DNA from: Massariosphaeria phaeospora
Lineage: Eukaryota > Ascomycota > Dothideomycetes > Pleosporales
Direction: 5' to 3'
DNA length: 64,000 bases
Assembly: GCA_011032825.1 (NCBI GenBank)
Contig: JAADJZ010000010.1
Coordinates: 1,178,001 to 1,242,000, forward strand
How positions within the stretch are numbered: the stretch's first letter is position 1; every line of letters starts with the position of its first letter. The position numbers were made by a program, and so were the translations under genes. The notes beneath the pieces are model-generated. The model did no database searches, was not told the DNA's origin, and saw nothing but the letters and a program-made list of their open reading frames with translations. Below, piece after piece: positions 1-11,513 of this stretch.

Positions 1-469
1 GTCTGGGTTGGCCCACTGAGAAGCTCCTCAAGAAGGGCGATCCGGTCCGAGTTGGGGATCATTTCGAAGCCGGACCTCCTCTAAAATTCATCAGCTGTGA
101 GCTTGACGAATTGACCGGAAAGGTGTGTCTCCCTCCCTTGCTATAGAAACTAACATACCCCTTCCCCCTTGTCATAACAGCTAACTCATCGCTCAGAAAA
201 CCATTCGGAAAATTGAACAACAGAAGAAGATTCCGCGTGACTTGAAAACTCGAGTGCACGACGCCGCTAAGACTATCGCCGGTGCTGGGCCCAACCCCGC
301 TCACCTTAACGACTTCGCCCATCTCCTCTCACTCTGTTTGAACATGAACGTTGAAAAACGGATTCAGCCGAAGGAGGCTCTTGCCCACAAGTTCTTCGCG
401 AACCAGCTCGCGCCGAGGATCCTGAAACCTACTATGGTCAGGCGTCCAGTTCGACCGGTCAAGAGGTAA
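1..469 (+). CDS. prp4: Prp4-like serine/threonine kinase, C-terminal end (partial)
   Basis: The gene enters from the left edge with its kinase N-lobe outside the window. Reading frame 3 is open from base 3 to 122, then an intron runs 123-196 (donor GTGTGT, branch site CTAAC at 181-185, acceptor CTCAG). The frame resumes at 197 and stops with TAA at 467-469. After the splice the protein reads RDLKTRVHD, then FAHLLSLCLNMNVEKRIQPKEALAHKFF, split here as FAHLLSLCLNMN and VEKRIQPKEALAHKFF. This is the end of the kinase fold: the conserved Arg of subdomain XI (EKRI) and the final helix before HKFF. In the Prp4 family the segment 'RDLK..L' precedes this block, which is why Prp4 (the kinase that phosphorylates Prp6/Prp1-type factors during B-complex spliceosome activation) is favoured over other CMGC kinases. 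A strong donor (AG|GTAAG) overlaps the stop, so an alternatively spliced tail is possible. Family call moderately sure. Confidence 0.7.
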
Positions 470-1730
470 GCTCATTGTGCGCATATCTTCGTTATCTTCA
501 GCGTTTTGGCGTTTGTCTGAGCGTTTGTTTGATGAATCGGGGTTCTTGTCTTTGGTGGATTCGGGGATTCAAGCAAGGGGAAGATTGGAACGGTTCGGAT
601 CGACAACTGGCTCTCGACAAACAACTGGACGACGGACGAACGGACAATGGACTTCCAAAAGGTAAGGAGTGTGTTTGTTATGCGTTTCTGTGACACTAAC
701 AACGCAGACTCGCTCCCCGCAAGTGCGTTCTCTTTCTATCGGTGGAATCGTTTTCTCGCCGGATGAAGGGCCTTCGTGTGGGCGATCGGAAGTGGGCGCG
801 TGTTCCTGTTTGAAACGCCCCAGCTACAATTTTCCATCTCTGTACATGGCGAACATGGCGTTGTTGGATGCGACACGGCGCAAAAAGGCGACCTTTTTTC
901 TTTCTTTCCTCTCTATCATTCTCTGTGGGTGGCGGCTGGCTTGTGTCACGCACGCCCCCTTAGCCGAACGGACTGTCTACGGATCTTTCTTAGTAAGGGA
1001 GCAAATATGGGTCGTTGTCACGGAAGTTCTTCATGCTGCTACAAGTCGGTCGGTTTCTTCCGTCGAACACTGGTGCTGTTTATGGGTGGATGTTTTTTGA
1101 GGGCTTTTCGTGCGGATACCATACCATACCATACCATACCATACCATGTCCATGTCTTTGGATTGACTGAGGGATTGACTGGACGCACGGTGCTGTCGTG
1201 TGTGCCATGTCGGCTTCGTGTCGTCCGGTCGGTACATTTACCCAAGACTTAGCTGAACTGGAGGGGCTAAGAGATACATAATTGAAATCGAGCTGTTACG
1301 CTTCGTATAACTGGTTGTTTCTTTTTCGTTTTGGAGAGAGTGATAGTGGTTCGGGGTGTGTATGGGTAAGGAGGGAGGACGTTGGACTGGATTGTTGATT
1401 GAGATACTTGGGTGTCTTGCAAATGCATCCATGTCTCTTGAGCTACGTTCACTGAGTGGAGGATGACCAGAGCAGGGCAGGTGGGTCTGAGGGTATTTAT
1501 TTATATATCAAGAGAAGATATATATTTGGGTATTCGCGCTAGATACTAGAAATTACGAAAGAACGTCAGGGTGGCGCGCTGCGCCTTCGGTAAAGACAGC
1601 TAGGGGTTGCTGCTGGGAATCGCTCAATGAAAGCACGGAGAGATAGAAACAGACAGAGAGAAATAGTTCAAAAGAGCCGAGAAGAGAGGCATCCATCCAA
1701 CCCATCCTCATCCTCGATCGAAACCAACCC
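470..1730. other. 3' region of the kinase gene and convergent intergenic DNA
   Basis: There is no convincing coding region. A good intron candidate lies at 662-707 on the plus strand: donor GTAAGG, branch site CTAAC at 696-700, acceptor CGCAG, 46 nt long. Transcripts of the upstream kinase may therefore extend through here with a spliced 3' UTR. The flanking gene on the other side is on the minus strand, so the two genes converge. Small open frames here overlap one another and lack conserved features. Confidence 0.5.
1116..1145. repeat. (ATACC)6 microsatellite
   Basis: Six perfect tandem copies of ATACC, followed by ATG. It lies in the non-coding region between the converging genes and could be length-polymorphic. 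Confidence 0.9.
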
Positions 1731-4134
1731 TCAAAACATATCCCCCACCCGCACACGCCCCATGCTCGCACTCCCACTCGCAACATGCCCACACCCCGCA
1801 CCCGTCCTCCCACCCACAATCTCCCACTCGCCCACCACATCGCCAACCCCCGCAATCCACTCGTTCTCTCCACCATCATCATCAACCCCGTATTCCGCAC
1901 TCGGTTCAGCATCCGGCGCCCCAACCACCACTCTACTCCTATCCGGCCGCAACTCGTACGCAATGCCGCTCCTCACGTCGCCTATGTAGCCGCCGAGCCG
2001 CTTGTCGATGCGCAGCCGGCCTTTCGCGTCCGTGACGCGGAACTGCATGTTCGGGGCGCGGCGCCCGGCTAGGATGCGGGATTGTGCGGCGAGGCGGGAG
2101 CGTAAGGGCGTGGGGGTGTGCAAGGGGAGGGGAAGGGGAAGGGAAAGGGGCTTGGAGGACGTGGGTGGGTGGTGGGTGAAGCTGGAGGTCGAGGACATGG
2201 GGGAGTCGCTGCGGGGCGGCGAGCGCGGCGAGTGCAAGGAGGAGGATGTAGAGGTTGCGGTGGAGTCAGACCTGGTGATGGAGGTGCGCGGGATGGAGGC
2301 GACTAGTGTGGTGTCTGAGGGGAGGAGGGCGGTTGCGAGGGGGTGGCAGAGGGCTTGGAGGGCGCCTTGCGGGTCGTGGGGGGCGCGAATGCTGCGGAGC
2401 GAAGGGAAGTTCGAGGCCAGGATGTTGGTTGCTAGGGTTGAGGTGGCGAGACAGGATGGTGGTTCTTGATCCGTTGGGTAGATGGACGCTGTGTCTAGGT
2501 GGGAGAACGCATATGGGTGTGGTGGTGATAGAATGGCCTGCGAGCGGAGTTCCCAGTGCACATACGTCAAGCTGTCAGACTTGAGCTCTGGAATCGGCGC
2601 ATCAGTAGGAAGACTCGGAGTCGCATATTGTGACAGGGAGAAACGTTGAAGGCTGCGCAAATGGGCTGACATGAACTTCGACACCGTGACCAAGTCGGAG
2701 ATTTCAAGATTGATGAGCATGAGACTCGACAAGGACGTCGATAGACGAGAGCTAGCGAAGCGCTGGAGGCCTTTGTCGTTGATGCCGGGCAGGTCCTGTA
2801 AGCGGAGAGACTGGAGGTTCAGCGGTAGCGCGTTCAGCGCCAGATTCGTGAAGCAAGTGGCGGAAAGACCGGAGATGGATAGGTGGCGAAGTACAGGGAA
2901 TTGCCGCAAAGACCCGATGACGGCGCGGAAGGTTAGGGGAATGGTTGGGTCTGCTTGCTCTTGATGGAGGATCAGTGTGGTGAGGTTCGAGTGGTTCGAA
3001 TTGAGCTCCAAGAACCGTTCAGTGGGATCACGCTCCGCTTGGTAGTACATGCTCGTCGGGTCCTCTTCTTCGTCCTCATACAAGTCGAGGTCTTCGTTTT
3101 CGGCAAGCAGCCAGACCCTTTCTTTCAGCTTCGTCCGCGTCGACAAGGCATGCGAAAGCCGATCATACACATGCGTGTACGGAACGTGAAAGCCAACCAA
3201 ACGTTCCAGGTTTGGACAGGCCATGACCAGTGACGCTACCAGGTTCACAATCTCTTCTCGTTCGATGCTCGCGTTCTGGTACAGGACTTGGAAGTCGGAC
3301 ATGTTCAGCTCACGAACATGCTGTGCCCAGGCGGGACGTCCGCGTAGCGTCCTTCGGAGTAGCTTGAGTCTGCTGGTACCCCGTATTTTCAGCTTCGGCA
3401 TCTTGGGAGCATCTTCGTTGGTCAGGACCCAGACTTTGCGATACCTGTGGTGGAATCCGGTCAGTTGACTTGTTCAGGGTACTAGATGGTTACCGTATTC
3501 GTAGCACTGCATGCCAGCGTATGCATTGTAGCAAGGCAAGATGCAGCATATCTGGTGACATAGGCGATCCATCCTTGTTGTCCGCGAAAACTACTGTAAC
3601 CGTCTTGCATAATATTCTCCGCTACAACTAGCGTTCGGAATAAGAAATAGAAACAAAGCACAACGTACATCTGAAGAGTTGTAGCTCGATCCCAAGCTCG
3701 ACTTGTCAACGACAGGTTGTATAGGTCCTTGAGATAGCATGATGGGCAAGCTTCGTCCTGACCAAAGTGTAGTTGTTCCAGCTGTTCTACCACGCAGTCA
3801 TATACTTCCCGTGGTAGTCTTTTGAATATGTGCCCTGGAAGTGGGTAATCGAGCTTCCTTCGCCTCCTAATAGAGTTCCTCTTATGGCGCTCTTGCTCCC
3901 AAGGTGTCTTTGTGAGGTGCGGGATTCCATAGTCTTGATGTGCTCGCGTGGTGAATTCTTGTGAAGCCGATGTTGTTCGAGATGGTATACAATCCGCGGT
4001 GAAGGTCGAATAGGTTAAAGATGGGATGGAGGACGTGAACTTTTGGTGCCTGAGATACCCTGCAGTGCCTGGTCGTGGCGCGTGATGCCTGAGGGGTCGG
4101 TTAGATTATCCTTCCATACTCACGATACGTGCAT
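1731..4134 (-). CDS. F-box-like, leucine-rich protein
   Basis: Proposed exons on the minus strand are 4134-4124, 4088-3669 and 3444-1731 (714 aa). Exon 2 holds a basic patch (RHKRNSIRRRRKLDY) followed by LPREVYDCVVEQL...LYNLSLTSRAWDRA. This has the Leu-Pro start, spaced leucines and final 'S..W' of an F-box, with a CPSC motif between its helices. Exon 3 begins YRKVWVLTNEDAP and continues with about 350 residues of irregular leucine-rich repeats (for example LRHLSISGLS and LQSLRLQDLPGI). After that come a Ser/Pro/Thr-rich linker and a tail containing FRVTDAKGRLRIDKR. F-box proteins of this type recruit substrates to SCF ubiquitin ligases through Skp1; the substrate is unknown. The 224-nt intron 3668-3445 joins AT|G TAT cleanly (donor GTACGT, acceptor CCACAG). 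The first intron (4123-4089) would be only 35 nt, so the start is the weak point. Body of the gene well supported, exact N-terminus not. Confidence 0.65.
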
Positions 4135-6521
4135 GCACTGGCAACGAACAAGTTCTGAAAGCTGAAGACTTCAGACATAGTAGCCATGAGTTGTAGCGGG
4201 TCTGTAGACTCGTAGACGAGCTACCCTGCCAAGCACGAAAGACATACGGTGCATGATTGAAAGAGGCATACTCACAAGTGGACAGCATCTCGAACGGAGA
4301 GATAGTCCGTGGGAGGTGATAACAGTTTGAACATGTTGATAGAGTCTGAGAGCTTGCTTCCATACGCCATCTGAACAGAAGACGAAGAGATAAAGCTCAC
4401 GCAAACGGACATCGGGACTACAAGAGCGGGGAACGACTTAGACATAAAGGCTGTCTCAGACGGCGAGGTGCAGATTGTCTCCATCCCAGAGCCTACCTGC
4501 ATGTAGTCCGTCCAGAAGACGACAAGCTTGCAAACAGTAGCAGGGGCATAAGATCGGAGCTAATCAACCTGTGGCAGATATACGACGCAATTAAGGGCCA
4601 TATTACAAGCTAGCGAGCGACTTCATTGGCGATGGTCTCTCACGCCGGATAATTCCTAGCTGGCGGACCTGTTCATCCTTCTCCCGAGCGGGCGGAGAGC
4701 TGCAGTATGTTCGGCGGTGGCTGCTGCAGGCGACATGTCAATGCGCCACGCGGGCTGTCTTAAAGCAGGGCGGTGGTTGATATTGGTAGCGGTACCTGGC
4801 GGGTAACGGCAGCAAAAAGCATAGGTATAGGACCTCAGAGCTGAGGTCGGGCACCCCAAGGCTGTGGTGGTTCTCGCTGTGTCGCCATGCGATACACTCT
4901 CTACATGCGGCGATACAGAACGTTGTCCGGTAACACGACAGCGCTGTACGACCACCGTTGTCGGTGTTGGTTCGAGCTTGGGGGCTGCATGTGGTGGACG
5001 AACTTGAACGTGGAAGAAAGGCTGGCAGTCTGCACCGAATCCCGATAGAAAACGCGGAGCACCTTCTGGCTGGCGATCATTGGACGGGATGATGCAAATG
5101 AACCCGCAGATGTGACATGACTTTGCGGAGAGCTGGGCCAGACTTGTCGACATCATCTGATGGCGAATTCTGTCTTCGCCAACGCCTCTCGATGGAAAAA
5201 GAAAGCGCTAGACGATCAGCTCGGATCATCCCTGCCGAACCAACAATCCCATCTGCGAACTCTTGGCCTTTTGGCTTTTCGATAGCCGCGATCCCTCGAT
5301 TCTGCAGCCCGCCCCACCAGTTTCGTAGCGTTCCCGGACGAAGCTCTGCAGTGGTACGCAGGGAAACCGCTGCGAAACTCGGCCCTGTTTCAGTCTTCCG
5401 ACCTGTGTAAACGAGCTGGAAGGCAAGCTGAGCGGCTTGATACGGGCGTCGGGGAGTCATCTACCCAGCTCCCAGGCACTGGGCACCATGAGGCGGGATG
5501 TATGTCACCCTTTTACTCCATTACTCGCGCGCTCCCATCTCATCTCAGGAAGGACACCCAGACCCAGGACCACTCCAGACTCAAGAGAAGCATGGAAGCC
5601 GCGAAGATGACAGGGCGACTCGCGATGGCGCGCCGGCTGGCCGCATGTCATCGTTTGCCTGTATTTCCTCGTGGCGTTTGCCTGGCCTGTTTCACAGCAC
5701 GAGATTACTAGAGTTTAGCAGGAGCTTACAAAGGCAGCCAAGGCCATAGCGGTACAAGCGATATTCAAGAAATGGGTGGCGGTGGGGTGAGCTGGAGAGG
5801 AGATGAGTGATGATGCAAAAAGCAGTAGACAGCGGTTGTTGACGATAGTTCCCAGGTTGGCGCTTTCCTAAGCCCACGAACTAACTTGGAAGGGGCTACG
5901 ACCGCGAACCTGCCGCATTGGGTAGGCACAGAGCTGTGGATGACGGCACTAAAATGTCGTGAATCTTTAGCGTTAGAGGTGCATGCGATCGGGATCGCCA
6001 AGGCTTAGGGCGTTGAAATGCCTGCAATATAATTGATGCTAATGCCGTTGAGTGGGAGCAACTCGCAATACTCATGCTCCAACTCATGCTCTTCTTCGAA
6101 TCCAGGGCTAGCAAGCCAAGTCGTGTGTTCCCTCTTTCCTGTTCGAGCCGTGTTGATGAACACCTAACAGAGCTTCTTTGTATTAGGGATTAGACAGATA
6201 CACATTGTTATGCACTAATGAATCATAGCATTGGCTCAAATGCTGCTTGCGTAGCGTTCTGGACACGTCCTAGACTATTCGTCTAGCTAACCAATAGTAA
6301 AAGCAGGGTCCACTTTGTTCGACTCGTTGCTCTTAGGTCCATATCAGAGCTTACGGTACAATGTCGGCTGGCGGTACCATATGCCCTGTCCTTACTTCCA
6401 GGTTGTAGTGCCTGTTCGCAGCAACCGTCTCTGGTCGTAACCTACAAACATTCCGCACTGAACAGCGGCTGTGCTCCGGAGAGAGGAATCTTGTGAGAAT
6501 ACTGGAAACCTCGAAGCCAAC
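4135..6521. other. Long intergenic region without a recognised gene
   Basis: About 2.4 kb of normal base composition. On the minus strand near 4400-4226 there are intron-like signals (acceptor TTCAG before 4372, donor GTGAGT at 4275, acceptor GGCAG at 4226). These could be leader exons of the F-box gene, but their frame closes quickly. Open frames at 4656-5156 and 5077-5460 (both minus) overlap each other in different frames, have no recognisable motif and are probably chance. No tRNA or repeat was seen. Confidence 0.4.
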
Positions 6522-7850
6522 TCAGGTAGGTATCAGCCGATCCAAAAGCTCTAGGTTCTCTTGTACTTGACGATGCTTCTGATCCGCACGTTGATTTGCA
6601 TGTACTCGCGTCACGCACCCCTTTGCCACCGCCTGGGGTGACACTAGATCCGGATAGTGATCCTTGGCGAAATCCATGGCTACCTGAGCGTCGGTGAAAT
6701 ATTCCCCCGCAACTAGCTGATGGGCAACTCCCAAGCAGAGTTGCACCATGACATAGGATTTCGGCTTTTTCACAATTTTGGTCCGTGCTTGAATGATAGT
6801 TTTTTGAAGGTCTTTTATGAAGGTGAGACCTGGAGCGGCCGTAGGCGTGGAAGGATGGTGTAACCACAGAATTGACGTAGCAAGTCCTGGCCATGTCCAA
6901 GACCAATCTTTGGAGGACTGTATAAATATATCGTACAGGGCGGGAGATACCTGCACCTGCGAATGTGCCATAAAGTGTTGGAGAAGCATGCTACTAGCTG
7001 CCTGAAGCACCTTGTGGTTTAGTTTATATTCAGCAGCACCTACCAGCTTGTACGCTCGAAGGAAAGTGGCCAGGGCTTCGTCCAAGTTCGAAGTGCCGTT
7101 CATTTTCGAGCGCACTATCAACTTCAGTAGCTGGGATCGGAATCGATGGATCTCCGAGGCGTCCAAACCAGTCTCTTGGACTCGTTGATCAGGGTGGTAT
7201 GTGAACCATCGCCACACTAGCGCCTCCCCCCCCTCTTCTAACAGCATCGGAATCAACATGTGAAGCAATCCTTCCGTGTCGTTTATACGTCTAACGAACT
7301 CCGTGGAAGTGTCCAACCCACTAGACCGTAGCCAGTTTGCGATCAGAGATCCCGGGTTCCGCGCACCACTATCTGGAGTCTGATGCATATTTGGCGTTAT
7401 CCGACTCCGCTTCATATTCGTCTGCATCAATGCCACACACATGGTTGCCTTGGAGACGTCGGCGGCTCCGGAGGCGATCTGGTCAACGAACCAGCCCAAG
7501 GGATCCTTCAGCACGTCGTCTACACGCCGTGGAGCGGAGCTGGAAATTGTGTGGCGCGGTCTCACAGCGAACAATGGATTCGTCAGGATGGAGTCGATAT
7601 GTTGGCTGGCCAAGCCGTGCGACGACCCAAGCCGAGTCGGTGAAGCATTGCGTCCTGGTTGTGTTTTTCGAAGCTTGTGCCGGCTGACTTGGGGCGCAAC
7701 AACGGGGTGCTCGCGGTCGAGGTGGGAACGGAACGAGGTGGTGAGCAGGTTGAGCAGCTGCTGGCTCTCGCGCGGGGACAGCGGCAGCTGCGGGTGGATC
7801 TTGGAGGCGAGGACGCTGAAGGCGCGGCGACTGGCGGCGGTGGATTGCAT
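6522..7850 (-). CDS. Conserved-looking protein with probable mitochondrial presequence
   Basis: This is a single-exon 442-residue frame. The Met at 7850 is chosen over an upstream in-frame Met at 8078, because it starts MQSTAASRRAFSVLASKIHP: Arg, Ser and Ala with no acid, as in a matrix-targeting presequence. The longer version would also run through the promoter palindrome. The body is largely alpha-helical by composition, with segments such as LIANWLRSSGLDTS, GGEALVWRWFTYHP and LDEALATFLRAYKLVG, and there is no membrane segment or catalytic motif. Helical, soluble and presequence-bearing would suit a PPR/TPR-like factor, but I do not recognise the family and assign no function. It is transcribed away from the DEF1-like gene across a shared 524-bp upstream region. 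Confidence 0.65.
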   Translation of the reverse strand: MQSTAASRRAFSVLASKIHPQLPLSPRESQQLLNLLTTSFRSHLDREHPVVAPQVSRHKLRKTQPGRNASPTRLGSSHGLASQHIDSILTNPLFAVRPRHTISSSAPRRVDDVLKDPLGWFVDQIASGAADVSKATMCVALMQTNMKRSRITPNMHQTPDSGARNPGSLIANWLRSSGLDTSTEFVRRINDTEGLLHMLIPMLLEEGGEALVWRWFTYHPDQRVQETGLDASEIHRFRSQLLKLIVRSKMNGTSNLDEALATFLRAYKLVGAAEYKLNHKVLQAASSMLLQHFMAHSQVQVSPALYDIFIQSSKDWSWTWPGLATSILWLHHPSTPTAAPGLTFIKDLQKTIIQARTKIVKKPKSYVMVQLCLGVAHQLVAGEYFTDAQVAMDFAKDHYPDLVSPQAVAKGCVTRVHANQRADQKHRQVQENLELLDRLIPT

Positions 7851-8374
7851 CGTGGCGGGCCTGCTTCCGACGCGCGAGAATTTTGAAGATAGCTGGACGG
7901 GCGATGCAAGGCGGCAGTGGGACGTGAGGGAGGGGAGGGGAGAGGGGAGAGGAGAGGCCCGCCTGGCGATGACGAGACGCTGGCGGGCAACACGTCGCAG
8001 GGGCCCGCCGGGCGCTGAGCGGATCACGTGATGCGCGTCCCCGGCCTCAAGCGCGCCCGGGCAGCTCGACAGCACCAAAACCGCAAGTCCGCCCGTCCTG
8101 CTGCGCTGTTCCCAGGTACTCGCAATTCACACCGCGCCCCGACTGCCCAGGCCCCGTTGTCTGTCGTAGCCGTCTCCCGCGCGCCCCTTCCGCGTCGTGC
8201 ACGTCGTCGTTCCAGCACGCTGAACGCCAAGCGTTTGCTTGCCCTCTGCCCTTTTAGCAGCCCGAGCCTCACCTCCCTCCCCAACGACATCATCTCCACA
8301 CCCGCTCCACCACCCGCGATCTCCCACACGGTCCCGCAGAGGATACACTCTCCTACCCACCACCCACAGCCCAC
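7851..8374. promoter_or_regulatory. Divergent promoter region
   Basis: This is the only non-coding DNA between the start codons of the mitochondrial-type gene (minus) and the DEF1-like gene (plus), so it must hold both promoters. It is GC-rich near 7,900-8,060 and becomes a C/T-rich tract (8,200-8,370) running up to the DEF1-like ATG, as often seen upstream of well-expressed fungal genes. No TATA box is obvious. Confidence 0.6.
8023..8032. promoter_or_regulatory. CACGTG palindrome (bHLH/Cbf1-type site)
   Basis: ATCACGTGAT is a perfect 10-bp palindrome with the E-box core CACGTG and the flanking T/A preferred by Cbf1-type bHLH factors. It lies between two divergent genes, about 170 bp from one start and 340 bp from the other, and could serve both. 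Binding is inferred from the motif only. Confidence 0.4.
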
Positions 8375-11300
8375 ATGTCTGAAGCACAGTCCCGGCCTCC
8401 GCGCGGCAGGAGTTCAGCCCGCGGCGGGCGAGGAGCACATGGCTCTCGAGGCCCGCGAGGGAGCAAGCAGACCAACGGCGACAATGCTGCATCAAACATC
8501 GACACATCCGCAGACCAGGGCGAGCTCGGCGAGCTGAAGCGGCGCTATCTGGCACAATTGACCACGCTGAAGGAGCTGTTCCCCGACTGGACCGACGTTG
8601 ATCTCGTGCTCGCCGTTGAAGAATCTGATGGAGACCTGCAAGCGACCATCGAGAAGATCAGTGAGGGTATGCGCGTCTTTTTATTGCTTCTACCCACCCC
8701 TCCCCCCCCATGTCTCCATCCTGTCACGGTAGTGCAAAACCTGCCATGCGTGCCTGTACTGACAATTTTGCCCAGGTAATGTTTCTCAGTTCGCCGAAGT
8801 CAAAAAGGCAAAAGATCGATCCCGCTCCAAGGTCAAGGATGCCAGCGCTCCAGCCGAGACACCCACACTCCGTGGTGGCGGTGGTCGAGGTGCACGGGAG
8901 CGCGGCGGTGACAGTATTCGCAGCGGCCGCGGACGTGGCACCGAGCGTGGCCGTGGTGGCTTCCGTGGCCGTGGTGGAGCATCAACAAATGGCCCCCGTG
9001 GTGCACCTTCGGTACCAACGGTCGAATCGCCGGCGTGGGACGCCCCGGCAGCACCCGCCGAAGACAATACCAACAACCAAGCCACCTCTGGAGAACAGTC
9101 TGCTGCTGCGCACGTGTCTGAGTCCGAGCCGCCCAAAGCTGCTTCCGCTAGCTCTGCGGCAAAGACGTGGGCAAGCATGTTTGCGAAGCCGAAGCCAGCG
9201 CCCGCTACTCCTAAGCAGGCTGCACAAAACCCTCCGCCGCAACAGGACCCCTCCCCTGGACCAGCGGAGACACTCGCTCACGATGCGGCTCACGAACCGG
9301 CTGTAGAAGCAGAGGAACTGCCCATACCGCCAGTTGCGGACGAGATCGCAGAAGAGCCATCAGTTGCGCTTGAAGATGTAGCCAAGTTGACGCCCGGCGA
9401 GATCGGTGGAGATGCCACTTCTGAGCTCAACATTACACCGTCCAAGGATGAGCTCACCAAGGACAACGTTGAGCAGGTGCTGGACGCGTCTATGCCGGCC
9501 CCAACCGAGACGGCTGCCAGCACTGTGGCAAGCACAAAGGACATTGGTAGTATCGCGGGCATAGCGACTCCGCTCAGCATGTCTGGCCAAGCGCCCATTG
9601 GTCGTCTTGCGGTGGGAGGCTATGCTACAACTGCACTTAAGGCCACCTCAGGATCACATCGTAGTGCGAGTTTCCAGAGAAGGCTTGTGGAGCAACATGA
9701 GGCCGTGGTCATGCCTGGAAATCATGCAGTGGACAGAGCTGCTGTACAGTTCGGCAGCTTGGGCTTGGGCGGCGACTTGGATGCCGATAGTTTGGACGTG
9801 GATGAAGACAGAGAAGATGCGGAGACTAGGACTCAGCCGCCTCAACATTCTCCCGTTGCGCAACCACGAGCTGCGTTGCCTCCTGCACCCCGTCAGGCTG
9901 CTCCGACAGAGATGCCGATTCAAGAATCGATTCCCACCCCCAAGCAAGCTCCGGGATTACCCCCGATTCCCCAGCACCAGGCCATGTCACAATCGCCTTC
10001 AAATCCACTTGGGCCGCAGGCCATGCAGAACCAGGGCTCGCAAGGCAATCAGCCGTACAACCAGTTCGGACGCTATGGGCAGACTAGCATGCAGTCGGAA
10101 ACCGCGGCGCCCCAGCAGAAGCCTTATGACCCATTCGGCCAGCAGGCTCCCCAATCGAGTCAATATGACTACCCTAATCAGCAGCAGAACCATAACCCAT
10201 CACAACAACAACAACCACAGTCCCAAGCTGGTGGATTTTCCTCCGCTCCTGACAGTTTCTCTTCACAGTATCTTACCTCAGATCAGCAGCGCTCTGCGTA
10301 CCAGAATTATTATCAGCAATATAGTCATCAGAATGCCTCGAGCCAACAAGAGGCTGGTTCTGCACAGCAACGTAGCGGCAGTGCTTTCGGTACAGGCCCG
10401 AATGACTCAGCATTCCCTCAGAGTCAACAACAACCTCAGGTAAGACCTTCTAGCAAGTTTTTCGATTTTTCTCGTTTAGGCACCCAGGCTGCGGATCGTG
10501 GCGAACCTGCTAGAGGGCGTACCACGAGCCGCGAAGCCGAAATCTTCCATTCTCCGTGGCGTAAAGCAAGCAAGTCGACCAGTATCGAATTTGACGAACC
10601 AAAACAGGCACAAACCCGATACAATGAAGCCCAGAACAGTGGGCATACAACTCCCAATCCTGCATTGGGTGCACAGCATCCTACTGGCCCTGCTTCGCAG
10701 AGTCAGCACATGCACCAGCCCCCTAGCCAACCGGGACCTACCGGCAGCTACCCGTACAATCACCCCTACTATGGTAGCCCGTACTATGCGAACTACGTGA
10801 ACCAGTTTGGCAACTATGGTCAGCAGCAAGGCTATGGTGGATTTGGTGGCAAGGGGATGTACGGTCAACCGCATCACTACGGAATGTCCCCTCAAAATTC
10901 GTTCGACCAGCAACACTCCTCATCCCCCGCTAACGTGGGTGGTTTCGGAACTTCTTCAATGCATGCTCGTGACAGCTTGGCTGGAGGACTGAACGACTAT
11001 GCTAGGTCGGTATCCGCTGCATCTCAGAATCAGCACAACCCTACTGCTGGAGCTGGCGGATTCGGGGGTCTTCCTGAAATGTTTGGGCGTACCCAGGGTG
11101 GTTATACGAACCAGAACTCGGCGTATGGTCAACAAGGTGGTCAACAAGGAGGTAACGAAGACTCTCTGAAGCCATTTGACTCTAAGAGCGGCGGCCCTAG
11201 CCCATCCGCACTTGCCCAGCCCGGTCGGCCCGGATCCGCGACGAACAACGCCGCGGGCCAGAGTGGACAAGGCGGCCTTCCCCAGCAGTCGCATCAGCAA

Positions 11301-11513
11301 GGATTTGGCGGATATCCCAGCCACATGAACCAGCTACAGCAGGGAGGTCAACAAGGTAGTCAGTACGGAGGACTCGGAGGACTCGGCCATCAAGGTGGCG
11401 GCGGAGGAAGCCATCAGCAACAATCTGGCGGCTATGGTAACTACGGCGGGTTCAGCGGTTACGGGAGCTACAATCGCGGTGGATGGGGCGGCAACTACGG
11501 CGGCCAGCACTGA
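8375..11513 (+). CDS. DEF1: DEF1-like RNA polymerase II degradation factor
   Basis: There are two exons, 8375-8666 and 8776-11513, encoding 1,009 aa. The 109-nt intron has donor GTATGC, branch-like CTGAC and acceptor CCCAG, and splits a Gly codon. Residues about 54-98 form a CUE-type ubiquitin-binding domain (LKELFPDWTDVDLVLAVEES, with the FP and later Leu-Leu-type positions). An Arg/Gly-rich stretch follows in exon 2 (about residues 125-160), then an acidic/Ala/Pro-rich segment. From about residue 350 to the end there is a low-complexity Gln/Asn/Gly/Tyr-rich region. A CUE domain followed by a long Gln-rich tail is the Def1 architecture. In yeast Def1 promotes ubiquitylation and proteasomal removal of stalled RNA polymerase II, and its Q-rich tail is cleaved off to allow nuclear entry. 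The start is supported by the C/T-rich leader. Confident of the family by architecture, less of function. Confidence 0.8.

Noticed and set aside
696..1252. Several frames of 85-158 codons on both strands
   Set aside because: They overlap mutually and cross the microsatellite and a probable intron; no conserved text.
4656..5460. Two overlapping minus-strand frames of 166 and 127 codons
   Set aside because: Different frames, no motif, composition without coding bias; likely chance frames in GC-balanced DNA.
7441..8031. 196-codon plus-strand frame
   Set aside because: It is antisense to the mitochondrial-type gene, whose own frame has a clean presequence and natural composition.
10441..10480. 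Intron-like segment (GTAAGA...TTTAG) inside the DEF1-like gene
   Set aside because: It is 40 nt, not a multiple of three, and the frame is open and Gln/Gly-rich on both sides only if it is kept.
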